Shown: piece after piece, positions 30,588 through 40,015 of the stretch
How positions within the stretch are numbered: position 1 is the first letter of the stretch
Layout: the number at the start of each line of letters is the position of its first letter
Source of the DNA: Halopenitus persicus
Lineage (GTDB): Archaea; Halobacteriota; Halobacteria; Halobacteriales; Haloferacaceae
Assembly (NCBI RefSeq): GCF_900107205.1
Contig: NZ_FNPC01000015.1
Location: forward strand, 1 to 42,313
Reading direction: 5' to 3'
DNA length: 42,313 bases
Position numbers and translations under genes: made by a program
Notes under the pieces: generated by a model
Seen by the model: only the letters and a program-made list of their open reading frames with translations
What the model was told of the DNA's origin: nothing
The model's database searches: none

Positions 30588-30612
30588 GGTCTAAGGGGCC
30601 CAGCACACGGTA

Positions 30613-31857
30613 ATGACACGCGTCGCACTCGCGTTTAGCGGGGGACTCGACACCACCGTCTGTGTACCGCTGCTCGAGGAGGAATACGGCTACGACGAGG
30701 TCATCGGCGTCACCGTCGACGTCGGTCAGCCCGAATCGGAGTTCGAGGAGGCCGAGGAGACCGCCGAGGCGCTCGGGCTCGACCTCCACGTCGTCGACGC
30801 CACCGAGGAGTTCGCGGACCTCTGTTTCGACGCGGTCCGCGCGAACGCGACCTACCAGGGCTACCCGCTCGGGACCGCGCTCGCGCGCCCCGTCATCGCC
30901 GAGGCGATCCTCGAGGTCGCCCTCGAGGAGGACTGTGACGCCGTCGCCCACGGCTGTACGGGCAAGGGGAACGACCAGCTGCGGTTCGAGGCCGTCTGGC
31001 GCGGCTCCGATCTCGAAGTGATCGCGCCCGTGCGCGAGCTCGGGCTCACCCGCGAGTGGGAGATCGACTACGCCGCCGAGAAGGACCTGCCCGTCGAGGC
31101 CGGCGACGGCGGCGTCTGGTCGATCGACACGAACATCTGGTCGCGCGCGGTCGAGGGCGGCGAGCTCGAGAACCCCGACTACGTCCCGCCGGAGGACATC
31201 TACGAGTGGACCGCCGAGCCCGAGGGCGAGACCACCATCGACGTGACGTTCGAGGAGGGCGTCCCCGTCGCGGTCGACGGCGAGGAGATGGCCCCCGTCG
31301 AGCTCATCGAGCACCTCAACGAGTACGCGGGCAGTTACGGCGTCGGCCGCACCGACGTGATGGAGGACCGGATGCTCGGCCTGAAGGTGCGCGAGAACTA
31401 CGAGCACCCCGCCGCGACCGTCCTCCTCACCGCCCACTCGGCGCTCGAGGACCTCGTGTTGACGAAGGGCGAGCGCTCGTTCAAGACGGGCATCGAACAG
31501 GAGTGGTCCGAGAAGGCCTATCAAGGACTCGTCTTCGCGCCCCTGATGGACGCGCTCGACGCGTTCATCGCCGAGACCCAGGACGTCGTCACCGGCACCG
31601 CCACGGTGAAGGTCTCGGGCGGCAACTGCCGCGTCGTCGCCCGCGACAGCGAGTACGCGGTCTACTCCGAGGAGATGGCCTCGTTCAACACCGCCGACGT
31701 CGCCGGCATCGCCCAGGAGGACGCCACGGGCGTCGCCAAATACCACGGCCTTCAGGAACGCCTCGCGAACGCGGTCTCCGCGGACGTCTCCGACCTCGAG
31801 CTCGCCGCCGACGGCGGCGACGGGTCGGACGGCGCCGACGCCGACGCCGACGAGTAG
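30613..31857 (+). CDS. argG: Argininosuccinate synthase
   Basis: Joins citrulline and aspartate with ATP to argininosuccinate, the penultimate step of arginine synthesis. The N-terminal ATP-pyrophosphatase motif is ALAFSGGLDTTV (SGGLDT), followed by the family segments YPLGTALARP, AHGCTGKGNDQLRFE and WSIDTNIWSRAVEGGELE. The 414-residue length is typical, with a short acidic Asp/Ala-rich tail after residue 395, as often in haloarchaea. Cytosolic tetramer. argH starts 4 nt after its stop, so the two are co-transcribed. Confidence 0.97.
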   Translation: MTRVALAFSGGLDTTVCVPLLEEEYGYDEVIGVTVDVGQPESEFEEAEETAEALGLDLHVVDATEEFADLCFDAVRANATYQGYPLGTALARPVIAEAILEVALEEDCDAVAHGCTGKGNDQLRFEAVWRGSDLEVIAPVRELGLTREWEIDYAAEKDLPVEAGDGGVWSIDTNIWSRAVEGGELENPDYVPPEDIYEWTAEPEGETTIDVTFEEGVPVAVDGEEMAPVELIEHLNEYAGSYGVGRTDVMEDRMLGLKVRENYEHPAATVLLTAHSALEDLVLTKGERSFKTGIEQEWSEKAYQGLVFAPLMDALDAFIAETQDVVTGTATVKVSGGNCRVVARDSEYAVYSEEMASFNTADVAGIAQEDATGVAKYHGLQERLANAVSADVSDLELAADGGDGSDGADADADE

Positions 31858-31861
31858 ACCG

Positions 31862-33337
31862 ATGACCGACGGAACCCCCTCCGAGACGGCCGTCCGCCGC
31901 GACCGCTTCAGCGGCGGCCCCGCACGCGGGTTCCTCTCGAGCCTCGCGGCCGACGAGGCGATCTTCGCGGCCGACCTCGCCGTCGACCGCGCGCACGTGG
32001 TGATGCTCGCGGAGCAGGGGATCGTCGAGGCCGACACGGCCGGAGCGATCCTCTCGGCGCTCGCCGACGTCGAGGACGCGGGCCACGGCGCCCTCTCGGA
32101 GGGCGAGGACGTCCACGAGGCGATCGAGACCGCCGTTATCGACCGGATCGGTCCCGACGGCGGCCGGATGCACACCGCACGCTCGCGCAACGACGAGGTC
32201 GCGACCTGCATCCGGTACCGGCTCCGGGAGGACCTGCTGGCCGTCGCCGAGGCGACGGTCGCGCTTCGGGAGGCCCTCGCGGCGGCCGCGGCCGAGCACG
32301 TCGGGACGACGATGCCCGGCTACACGCACCTCCAGCCGGCCCAGCCCACGACCGTGGCCCACTACCTGCTGTCCTACGAGGCAGCCGTGGCCCGCGAGAC
32401 CGACCGACTGCTCGACGCCTACGACCGGACGAACCGGTCGCCGCTGGGCGCCGCCGCGTTCGCGGGCACGCCCTTCGGGATCGACCGCGACCGGAGCGCC
32501 GAGCTGCTGGGCTTCGACGGGGTCGTCCGGAACGCGATGGACGCGGTCTCCGCGCGGGACTTCCTGCTCGAGGCCGCCGCGGCGTTCGCCTCCCTGTCGG
32601 TGACGCTGTCGGGGCTGGCCGAGGACCTGGTCGTCTTCGCGAACAAGGGGTTCCTCGAGCTCGACGACGACTACGCGTCGACCTCCTCGATCATGCCCCA
32701 GAAGAAGAACCCCGACACGCTCGAGCTGACGCGCGGCGTCGCGGGCGACGCGGTCGGCGAGCTGACCGGCGTGGCAACCGCCTTGAAGGGACTCCCTCGG
32801 GCGTACAACCGCGACCTGCAGCGGGTCCACCCCGGCGTCTTCGAGATCGCGGGCGTCGTCCGCGATGCGACCGACGTGGCGGGCGGGGCCGTCGCCACCG
32901 CGACGTGGGACGAGACCGCCCTCGAAGCCGCCGCCGGCGAGGGCTTCTCGACGGCGACCGGGATCGCTGACCTGCTGGCGATGGCGGGGCTGCCCTTCCG
33001 GTCAGCCCACGAGATCGTCGCGCACGCGGCGGCGTCGATCGACGACGCGACCGACCCGACGGCCGCGGCCGCAAAACTTGACGCGGCCGCCGAGGACGTG
33101 CTCGCGGAGTCGTTGTTCGCGTACGTGAGCCGCGACGACGTGGAACGTGCGCTCGACCCCGACGCCAGCGTCGCGAGCCGCGACTCCGCCGGCGGGCCCG
33201 CTCCCGAGGCGGTTCGAACCGCGCTCGCGGACGTCGACTCGCGGATCGCCGCGGACGGCGACCGCGTCGCGGACCGGCGCGCCGCGCTCGACCGTGCGAG
33301 CGACCGGCTCGAGGCGGAGGTGGCCACGTATGTCTGA
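31862..33337 (+). CDS. argH: Argininosuccinate lyase
   Basis: Cleaves argininosuccinate to arginine and fumarate. Family signature TSSIMPQKKNPDTLE (flexible catalytic loop), HTARSRNDEVAT near residue 100 and TMPGYTHLQPAQP are all present. N-terminal FSGGPARGFLSSLAADEAIF is the usual lyase start. 491 residues. The C-terminal 70 residues are acidic and Ala/Arg-rich. It ends 8 bases into a short Arg-rich frame (33330-33452) that I regard as doubtful. Confidence 0.97.
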   Translation: MTDGTPSETAVRRDRFSGGPARGFLSSLAADEAIFAADLAVDRAHVVMLAEQGIVEADTAGAILSALADVEDAGHGALSEGEDVHEAIETAVIDRIGPDGGRMHTARSRNDEVATCIRYRLREDLLAVAEATVALREALAAAAAEHVGTTMPGYTHLQPAQPTTVAHYLLSYEAAVARETDRLLDAYDRTNRSPLGAAAFAGTPFGIDRDRSAELLGFDGVVRNAMDAVSARDFLLEAAAAFASLSVTLSGLAEDLVVFANKGFLELDDDYASTSSIMPQKKNPDTLELTRGVAGDAVGELTGVATALKGLPRAYNRDLQRVHPGVFEIAGVVRDATDVAGGAVATATWDETALEAAAGEGFSTATGIADLLAMAGLPFRSAHEIVAHAAASIDDATDPTAAAAKLDAAAEDVLAESLFAYVSRDDVERALDPDASVASRDSAGGPAPEAVRTALADVDSRIAADGDRVADRRAALDRASDRLEAEVATYV

Positions 33338-33603
33338 GACCCGGTTCCTCGTGCATCCCGACGTCGAGCAGCCGCGACGACGCCGGTCGATGCAGCGGCT
33401 GCGATCGCCGCCGAAGCCACGGCAGCCGCCGCGAACGCCGCCGTCCCCGTGAGGGGACACATATTACTACGAAATCTGATGTTTGATTTCGAACGGCCGT
33501 GTTGACGCGTTCTGTGTCCGTTAGGGGGTGCTCCGTCTATTGTGTATTCTTTGATAAGTTCGAAGGTTTTATGTATGAACGACGGTGACCTACGGGTACG
33601 ACA
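33338..33603 (+). promoter_or_regulatory. Promoter region of the lysW-argE operon
   Basis: After argH there are 266 bases. The right part is AT-richer and contains GGTTTTATG (33564-33572), about 30 nt before the lysW ATG, as TATA box. A 40-codon Arg-rich frame (ATG at 33330) overlaps the argH stop; it may be coincidental. A short inverted repeat, CCCC-gtga-GGGG (33446-33457), lies mid-region. Confidence 0.5.
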
Positions 33604-33774
33604 ATGACACAGGCAGAATGTGTCGAGTGCGGGGCCGACGTGGACCTGTACGACGACCTGGAAGTGGGAGAGATCATCGACTGTGGAACCTGCGGCGCCG
33701 AGCTGGAGGTCATCGACGTTTCCCCGCCGGTCCTCGATCGAGCCCCGGAGCTCGAAGAGGACTGGGGGGAGTGA
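33604..33774 (+). CDS. lysW: Amino-group carrier protein LysW
   Basis: Small carrier whose C-terminal Glu side chain holds the glutamate amino group during arginine (and in some archaea lysine) synthesis. It has a zinc ribbon at the N-terminus (CVECG, residues 6-10, and CGTCG, 27-31), an acidic middle and the invariant C-terminal EDWGE. 56 residues, typical. Two nt before the ligase gene. This marks the pathway as the LysW-dependent version, not the N-acetyl one. Confidence 0.97.
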   Translation: MTQAECVECGADVDLYDDLEVGEIIDCGTCGAELEVIDVSPPVLDRAPELEEDWGE

Positions 33775-33776
33775 GA

Positions 33777-34687
33777 TGAAGGTCGGCATCCTCTACTCCC
33801 GGATCCGGAAGGACGAGAAGCTCCTCCTCTCGGAGCTGCGCGAGCGCGGCCACGAGGTGGAAAAGATCGACGTCCGGAAGGAACGGTTCGCCCTCGACTC
33901 GACGACGGCCGACGTCGACGACCTCGACGTCGTCGTCGACCGGTGTCTCGCGACGAGCCGGTCGCTGTACGCGACGCGGTTCTTCGCGAGCTACGGCGTT
34001 CCCGTGATCAACGCGCCCGAGACCGCGGACGTCTGCGCCGACAAGGCGAAGAACTCGCTCGCGCTCGCGGAGGCCGGGATCCCCACGCCCGAGACCGAGG
34101 TCGCGTTCACCACGGACGCGGCCCTCGAGGCGATCGAGGAGTTCGGCTACCCCTGCGTGCTCAAACCCGTCGTCGGCTCGTGGGGTCGGCTGATGGCGAA
34201 GATCGACTCCCGAAACGCCGCGGAGGCGATCTTGGAGCACAAGGCGACGCTGGGCCACTACGAGCACAAGGTGTTCTACGTCCAGGAGTTCGTCGACAAG
34301 CCCGGCCGCGACGTTCGCGTCGTGGCCGTCGACGGCGAGCCCATCGCCGCGATGACCCGGACGTCGGACCACTGGCTCACGAACGCCGCCAAGGGCGGCC
34401 ACGCCGAGGAGTTCGAGCTCGACGAGACGGCGCTGGACCTCGTCGAGCGCGCCTCCGATGCCGTCGGCGGCGGCCTGCTCGGGATCGACCTGATGGAGGT
34501 CGGCGGCGCCGGCTCGGGCGAGTACACCGTCCACGAGGTGAACCACACCGTCGAGTTCAAGGCGCTCAACGACGCGGTCGAGGCTGACGTCCCCGCCGCG
34601 GTCGTCGACTGGCTCGAGACGCGCGTCGCGGCCGCGGAGGCCGAGGAGGGAAATGAGGAGCGGACGGGAGTGACGGCGACGGCATGA
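33777..34687 (+). CDS. argX: Glutamate-LysW ligase
   Basis: ATP-grasp ligase that attaches glutamate to the LysW C-terminal Glu. The ATP-grasp features are VCADKAKNSLALAEAGIPTP, YPCVLKPVVGSWGRLMAK, KVFYVQEFVDKPGRDVRVVA and the metal-binding HEVNHTVEF near residue 270. N-terminal pre-grasp domain MKVGILYSRIRKDEK. The start is ATG 33777, 2 nt after lysW; the frame is open further upstream but overlaps lysW. The stop overlaps argC by four bases (ATGA). The lysine homologue LysX is similar; gene context with argC, argB and argF favours the Glu-specific ArgX, though a dual role cannot be excluded. Confidence 0.92.
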
Positions 34688-35775
34688 GCGGCGCCGACGC
34701 CACCGCGACCGACGCTGATGCCCACGATGCTGACGCCGAATACACGGCCGGCGTGATCGGCGGGACCGGGTTCGCGGGCGGGGAGCTGCTCCGCCTGCTC
34801 GCCGGCCACCCCGACTTCTCGATCGTGCAGGCGACCTCCCGGTCGGCCGCGAACAAGACCGTCGGGTCCGTCCATCCGAACCTCCGGTCGCTCGACCTCC
34901 GATTCACGGAGCCGTCCGACCTCGAGTCGGTCGACGTGCTGTTCGCCGCGACGCCGCACGGCGTCTCGATGGAGCGCATCGACGCGTACTTCGAGGCGGC
35001 CGACACCGTCGTCGACCTCTCGGCGGACTTCCGGCTGCCGAGCGCCGAGCTGTACGACGAGTGGTACGAGGGCCACGACGCGCCCGAGTACCTCGAACGC
35101 GCCGAGTACGCGCTGCCGGAGCTCAACCGCGAGAACCTCGCGGGCGCCGACCTCATCGCCGGCGGCGGCTGTAACGCCACCGCGACGATCCTCGGACTGA
35201 AGCCCCTCGTCGACGAGGGGATCCTCGGTCCGGAGACCGGCGAGGTCGTCGTCGACGTCAAGGTCGGCTCCTCGGAGGGCGGCGCCGGCGGCGGCGCCGC
35301 CTCCTCGCACCCGGAGCGGTCGGGGGTCGTCCGCCCGTACGCGCCGATCAGCCACCGCCACGAGGCGGAGATCGGGGCCTACCTCGGGCTCGACGTCTCC
35401 TTCACCGTTCACGCGGTCGACATGGTTCGTGGCGCCTCCGCGACGTGCCACGTCTTCCCCGACGGCCCCGTCTCCAAGGGCGACCTGTGGGGCGCCTACC
35501 GCGGCGCCTACGAGGACGAGCCGTTTATGCGGCTCGTCTCCGGCGGCGGCGGAGTCTACCGCTACCCCGAGCCCAAGGCGGTCGCCGGCACGAACGCCGG
35601 CGAGGTCGGGTTCGAGCTGGATGCGAGCAACAAGCGCGTGGTCGTCTTCTCGGCGATCGACAACATGATGAAGGGATCCGCCGGCCAGGCGGTCCACGCC
35701 GCGAACGTCGCGCTCGGCCTCGAGGAGACGGCCGGGCTCGAGTTCCAGGGGCTCCACCCGGTGGGATCGCCGTGA
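34684..35775 (+). CDS. argC: LysW-glutamyl-phosphate reductase
   Basis: Reduces the LysW-bound gamma-glutamyl phosphate to the semialdehyde with NADPH. The Rossmann motif is GVIGGTGFAGGELL, and the catalytic Cys163 lies in IAGGGCNATATILG. SADFRLPS and VDVKVGSSEGGAGGG follow in family positions, and the substrate-binding FTVHAVDMVRG is conserved. 363 residues with an acidic 20-residue N-terminal extension. The ATG overlaps the argX stop and the stop overlaps the argB GTG. Confidence 0.93.
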   Translation: MSGADATATDADAHDADAEYTAGVIGGTGFAGGELLRLLAGHPDFSIVQATSRSAANKTVGSVHPNLRSLDLRFTEPSDLESVDVLFAATPHGVSMERIDAYFEAADTVVDLSADFRLPSAELYDEWYEGHDAPEYLERAEYALPELNRENLAGADLIAGGGCNATATILGLKPLVDEGILGPETGEVVVDVKVGSSEGGAGGGAASSHPERSGVVRPYAPISHRHEAEIGAYLGLDVSFTVHAVDMVRGASATCHVFPDGPVSKGDLWGAYRGAYEDEPFMRLVSGGGGVYRYPEPKAVAGTNAGEVGFELDASNKRVVVFSAIDNMMKGSAGQAVHAANVALGLEETAGLEFQGLHPVGSP

Positions 35776-36692
35776 GCGCCGCCGAATCCACCGACCCGCC
35801 CGTCGTGGTCAAGGTCGGCGGCGCGAAGGCCGTCGACCCCGCGGGCGCGATCGGCGACGTCGCGCGACTGGTCGCCGAGGACCGCGACGTCGTCGTCGTC
35901 CACGGCGGTTCGACCGCGGTCGACGAGACGCTCGACCGGCTCGGGATCGACCCCGAGTACGTCGAGTCCGCCTCCGGCGTCACCGGCCGGTTCACCGACG
36001 CGGAGACGATGGAGGTCTTCGAGATGGTGATGGCCGGCAAGCTCAACACCGAACTGGTCGCGTCGCTGCAGGAGGCCGACGTGGACGCCGTCGGCCTCTC
36101 GGGCGTCGACGGCGGGCTCCTCTCGGGTCCCCGAAAGTCGGCGGTTCGGGTGATCGAGAACGGGAAGAAGAAGATCCGCCGCGGCGACCACTCGGGCAAG
36201 CCCGAGTCGGTGAACGCCGCGCTGCTCGAGGGACTCGCCGCGGACGGCTACGTCCCGGTCGTCTCCCCGCCGATGGCGGGCCAGGAGCGCGACGGGGGCG
36301 TCACGCCCGTCAACACGGACGCCGACCGCGCCGCCGCCGCCATCGCCGGCGCGCTGGGCGCGGAGCTCGTCCTGCTGACGGACGTCTCCGGGGTCTACGC
36401 GGACCCCGACGACCCCGAGACGCTGATCGGATCCGTCTCGACGCCGGCCGACCTCGAGGCGCTCGAGTCGGCCGCCGAGGGCTTTATGGGAAAGAAGGTG
36501 ATGGCCGCGGAGGAGGCGCTCTCGAACGGCTCCCCGCGCGTCATCGTCGCCGACGCCAACGCCGCGGACCCGATCGTGGACGCGCTCGCCGGCGGCGGAA
36601 CGCACGTCCACGCGAACGCGATCGCGGACGGCGACCGGACGGACGCCGACGCGAACCAGGCTGACGCCGACACACCCACGGAGGACGCCTGA
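35772..36692 (+). CDS. argB: LysW-glutamate kinase (carrier-bound)
   Basis: Amino-acid-kinase-fold enzyme that phosphorylates the LysW-bound glutamate. ATP/substrate loops are VVVKVGGAKAVDPAG, VVVVHGGSTAVDETL and NTDADRAAAAIAGALGA, plus LVLLTDVSGVYADPDDPE. 306 residues with an acidic, Asp/Ala-rich C-terminal tail. The start is GTG at 35772, overlapping the argC stop (GTGA); the frame is open far upstream but overlaps argC. The stop overlaps the argD ATG by one base. Confidence 0.92.
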   Translation: MSAAESTDPPVVVKVGGAKAVDPAGAIGDVARLVAEDRDVVVVHGGSTAVDETLDRLGIDPEYVESASGVTGRFTDAETMEVFEMVMAGKLNTELVASLQEADVDAVGLSGVDGGLLSGPRKSAVRVIENGKKKIRRGDHSGKPESVNAALLEGLAADGYVPVVSPPMAGQERDGGVTPVNTDADRAAAAIAGALGAELVLLTDVSGVYADPDDPETLIGSVSTPADLEALESAAEGFMGKKVMAAEEALSNGSPRVIVADANAADPIVDALAGGGTHVHANAIADGDRTDADANQADADTPTEDA

Positions 36693-37831
36693 TGTCCGGG
36701 TTCGTCTTCTCCGAGAAGCCGATCACGATCGAGTCGGGCGAGGGGGCGACCCTCGTCGCCGACGACGGCACGGAGTACCTCGATTTCGGCGCGAGCTACG
36801 CCTGCACCCCGCTTGGCCACTCCCATCCCGCGGTCACCGACGCGGTTCAGGAGCAGGCCGCCGAACTCACCTACGTCCAGGCGTCGTATCCCGTCGAGAC
36901 GCGCACGGAGACCTACGAGAAGCTCGCCGCGCTCGCGCCCGGCGACCTGGACAACGTCTGGCTGTGTAACTCCGGGACGGAGGCCAACGAGGCCGCGATG
37001 AAGTTCGCGCGGGCGGCCACGGGCGAGGAGAAGATCGTCGCCACCAAACGCGCCTTCCACGGGCGCACGCTCGGCGCGCTCGCGATGACCTGGAAACAGA
37101 AGTACAAGGCGCCCTACGAGCCCCTCGCCGGGGGCATCGAGTTCGTCGAGTACGGCGACGCCGCGGCGCTCGCGGAGACGGTCGACGAGAACACCGCCGC
37201 GGTGTTCCTCGAGCCCGTGCAGGGCGAGGGCGGGATCCATCCCGCCGCGGTCGAGTACCTGCAGTCCGCCCGCGAGGTGACCGCTGAGGCGGGCGCCGCG
37301 CTCGTCCTCGACGAGATCCAGACCGGCGTCGGCCGGACCGGGACGCTGTGGGCCTGCGAGCAGGCCGACGTCGTGCCCGACGTCCTCACGACCGCGAAGG
37401 GGATCGCCAACGGGCTCCCGATGGGCGCGACGCTGTGTGCCGACTGGATCGCCGAGGACTTCGGCGACCACGGCTCGACGTTCTCGGGCGGTCCGGTGGT
37501 CTGTGCGGCCGCCAACGCAACCCTCGAGACGGTCGTCGAGGAGGACCTGCCGGCCCACGCGGCGGCGGTCGGCGACGACCTCCGCGAACGGCTGCAGGCG
37601 GCGGCCGACGACCACGACCTTCCGGTCCGTGACGTCCGCGGATCCGGGCTGATGGTCGGCATCGAGGTGAAACGCGGAGCCAACCGGATCCTTCGCGACC
37701 TGGCGATCGACCAGGCCGTGCTCGCGCTGCCCGCGGGCCGCTCCGTGGTCCGGCTGCTTCCGCCGCTCGTCGTCGACGAGGCGGACGCCGAGCGGTTCGT
37801 CGACGCGTTCGTGGAGGTGCTTTCCGGGTGA
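36692..37831 (+). CDS. argD: LysW-bound semialdehyde aminotransferase
   Basis: Pyridoxal-phosphate class III aminotransferase that converts the LysW-bound glutamate semialdehyde to LysW-bound ornithine. Cofactor Lys236 (TTAKGIANGL), Asp208 (VLDEIQTGVGRTG), NSGTEANEAA (phosphate site) and FHGRTLGAL are visible. 379 residues, typical. The ATG overlaps the argB stop by one base; the TGA overlaps the argE start, consistent with translational coupling along the operon. Confidence 0.94.
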   Translation: MSGFVFSEKPITIESGEGATLVADDGTEYLDFGASYACTPLGHSHPAVTDAVQEQAAELTYVQASYPVETRTETYEKLAALAPGDLDNVWLCNSGTEANEAAMKFARAATGEEKIVATKRAFHGRTLGALAMTWKQKYKAPYEPLAGGIEFVEYGDAAALAETVDENTAAVFLEPVQGEGGIHPAAVEYLQSAREVTAEAGAALVLDEIQTGVGRTGTLWACEQADVVPDVLTTAKGIANGLPMGATLCADWIAEDFGDHGSTFSGGPVVCAAANATLETVVEEDLPAHAAAVGDDLRERLQAAADDHDLPVRDVRGSGLMVGIEVKRGANRILRDLAIDQAVLALPAGRSVVRLLPPLVVDEADAERFVDAFVEVLSG

Positions 37832-39015
37832 TGACCGACCCCGAGGCGGCCGGGTCCGGCGGTTCGGATCGCGACGGGATCGCCGATCGCGAGGTCGTCG
37901 CCGGCGGCGAGGGATCGTCTCCCGACGCCTGCGACACGCCGGCCCGCAAGCTGCTGTTCGATCTGGTCTCGATCCCCTCCCCGTCCGGCGAGGAGGACGC
38001 CGCGGCGGACCGGCTGCGCGAGTTCTTCGCGGCCAACGGCCGGGAAGCGTGGATCGACGAGGTCGGCAACGTCCGCGCGCCGGCCGACGATTCGGTGCTT
38101 TTGACCTCCCACATCGACACCGTTCCGGGCGACGTCCCGGTCGAGGTGAAGCCGGCGGACGAGGACGCGTACGACCTCGACGCCCTGGCCGGGACTGACG
38201 GCGACGCGGTCCCCGACGCCGCGCTGTGGGGCCGCGGCTCCGTCGATGCCACCGGCCCGCTCGTCTCGATGGCGGTCGCCGCCGTCCGGACCGGCGTCTC
38301 CTTCGTCGGCGTCGTCGGCGAGGAGACCGACTCCCGGGGCGCGCGCCACCTCGTCGCCGACCGCTCGGCTGCGCCCGGGGCGATCGTCAACGGCGAGCCC
38401 TCGGGCTGGAACGGGGTCACGCTCGGCTACCGCGGCTTCCTGGCGGGGACCTACGTCAACACCAGCGAGTCCGGCCACTCCTCGCGGCCCGAACCGAACG
38501 CGATCCAACACGCGATCCGCTGGTGGGCCGGCGTCGAGGACGTCTTCGATCCCGAGGACCCCGACACCCCGGTCTTCGAGCAGGTGACGACGAAGCCGGT
38601 CTCCTTCGACGGGGGACTCACCGAGGACGGACTCGCGGTCGAGGCGACGGCCGAGGTACAGCTCCGCGTGCCGCCGTCCCGGACGGTCGACGAGGTTCAC
38701 GAGATCGCCGAGGGCCAGTTGACGACCGGAACCGTCCACTGGAAGGAGCCGATCCCGCCGGTGATGGAGAGCCCCAGAACCCCGCTCGCGCGGGCGTTCC
38801 GCGTCGCGATCCGCGGGACGGGCGGCGACGTCAGGCTGCTCCGGAAGACCGGGACCAGCGATATGAACCTGTTCGCGGCGGCCTGGGACTGTCCGATGGT
38901 CACCTACGGCCCGGGGAACTCCGACCTCGACCACGCGCCGAACGAACACGTCCCCCTGGCGGAGCTCGACCGCGCCGTCGACGTGTTGACCGCGGTCTGC
39001 CGTGACCGACGATAG
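37831..39015 (+). CDS. argE: LysW-ornithine carboxypeptidase
   Basis: Zinc/cobalt M20-type hydrolase that releases ornithine from LysW. Metal ligands are visible in LLTSHIDTVPGDVP (His), RGSVDATGPLVS (Asp) and VVGEETDSRGARH (Glu-Glu), with a C-terminal KTGTSDMNLF and YGPGNSDLDHAPNEHV segment. About 394 residues with an acidic N-terminal extension of about 35. The start is ATG 37831 (a GTG at 37828 is possible), overlapping the argD stop. The lysine counterpart LysK is close; context supports ornithine release. Confidence 0.9.
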   Translation: MTDPEAAGSGGSDRDGIADREVVAGGEGSSPDACDTPARKLLFDLVSIPSPSGEEDAAADRLREFFAANGREAWIDEVGNVRAPADDSVLLTSHIDTVPGDVPVEVKPADEDAYDLDALAGTDGDAVPDAALWGRGSVDATGPLVSMAVAAVRTGVSFVGVVGEETDSRGARHLVADRSAAPGAIVNGEPSGWNGVTLGYRGFLAGTYVNTSESGHSSRPEPNAIQHAIRWWAGVEDVFDPEDPDTPVFEQVTTKPVSFDGGLTEDGLAVEATAEVQLRVPPSRTVDEVHEIAEGQLTTGTVHWKEPIPPVMESPRTPLARAFRVAIRGTGGDVRLLRKTGTSDMNLFAAAWDCPMVTYGPGNSDLDHAPNEHVPLAELDRAVDVLTAVCRDRR

Positions 39016-39059
39016 CCGGCTTTTCTCGCTCCCGATTCACACCACACACCACTCCACCG

Positions 39060-39953
39060 ATGGCACTCCAAACGACCGACTTCCTCGACATCGACGACCT
39101 CACGCCGGCGGAACTCGACCGCGTGCTCGACCGCGCGTCAGCGATGAAGGCCGGCGAGGACGACGCACAGCTGCCCAACCACACGCTCGCGATGATATTC
39201 GAGAAGCCCTCGACGCGGACGCGCGCCTCCTTCGAGACCGGGATGACCGACCTCGGGGGTCACGCGATGTTCCTCGGGCCGGACGACATCCAGCTCGGCC
39301 ACGGCGAGCCGCTCCGGGACACCGCCCGGGTGCTCGGCCGGTACGCCGACGGCGTGATGGCGCGGCTGTTCGACCACGAGGACGTCGAGGTCCTCGCGGA
39401 ACACGCCGACTGTCCCGTGATAAACGGCCTCACGGACGAGGCCCATCCCTGCCAGACGCTCGCTGACCTGTTGACGATCCGGGAACACGCCGGCGAGGAC
39501 GTCCGCGTCGCGTGGGTCGGCGACGGGAACAACGTCGGCCAGTCGTTCGTCGTCGGCGCGGCGATGGCCGGGATCGACGTGACGGTCGCCACCCCGGCCG
39601 AGTACGCGATGGACGGGGCGGTCTTCGACCGCGCCGCCGACTTCGGGGCGGACCCGACGGTGACGACCGACCCGGCCGCCGCGGTCGCGGACGCCGACGT
39701 CGTCTACACCGACGTGTGGATCTCGATGGGCCAGGAGGATCGGCGGGAGCGGAAGCTCGCGGCCTTCGACGGCTTTCAGGTGAACGAGTCGCTGCTCGCC
39801 GGCAGCGACGCGGCGGTGATGCACTGTCTGCCGGCCCACCGCGGTGAGGAGATCACGAACGACGTGCTCGAGTCGGACCGCGCGCTCGCGTGGGACCAGG
39901 CGGAAAACCGGCTCCACGCGCAGAAGGCGCTCCTCGTCGAACTCCTGGCGTAG
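39060..39953 (+). CDS. argF: Ornithine carbamoyltransferase
   Basis: Transfers carbamoyl from carbamoyl phosphate to ornithine, giving citrulline. Signature motifs are KPSTRTRASFETG (carbamoyl phosphate), HPCQTLADLLT and HCLPAHRGEEI (ornithine loop with the reactive Cys). 297 residues, slightly short but complete, cytosolic trimer. It lies 44 nt after argE, closing the pathway whose last two enzymes are encoded by argG and argH upstream. Confidence 0.96.
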   Translation: MALQTTDFLDIDDLTPAELDRVLDRASAMKAGEDDAQLPNHTLAMIFEKPSTRTRASFETGMTDLGGHAMFLGPDDIQLGHGEPLRDTARVLGRYADGVMARLFDHEDVEVLAEHADCPVINGLTDEAHPCQTLADLLTIREHAGEDVRVAWVGDGNNVGQSFVVGAAMAGIDVTVATPAEYAMDGAVFDRAADFGADPTVTTDPAAAVADADVVYTDVWISMGQEDRRERKLAAFDGFQVNESLLAGSDAAVMHCLPAHRGEEITNDVLESDRALAWDQAENRLHAQKALLVELLA

Positions 39954-40015
39954 GAACGACGGGTCCGCGTCAGCGGCGGGTCCGCCGATCGTCGGTTCGG
40001 ATGACGCCCGCCGAT

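Noticed and set aside
33330-33452. Arg-rich 40-codon frame after argH as a definite gene
   Set aside because: It overlaps the argH stop, lacks its own promoter, and the composition can arise from GC-rich DNA; kept only as a remark.
32671-33789. A 372-codon minus-strand frame across argH and lysW
   Set aside because: Antisense to argH and the lysW promoter; the Ser/Ala-rich composition is an artefact of the plus-strand codons.
37114-38949. A 611-codon minus-strand frame
   Set aside because: Complement of argD and argE, where family motifs are clear on the plus strand.
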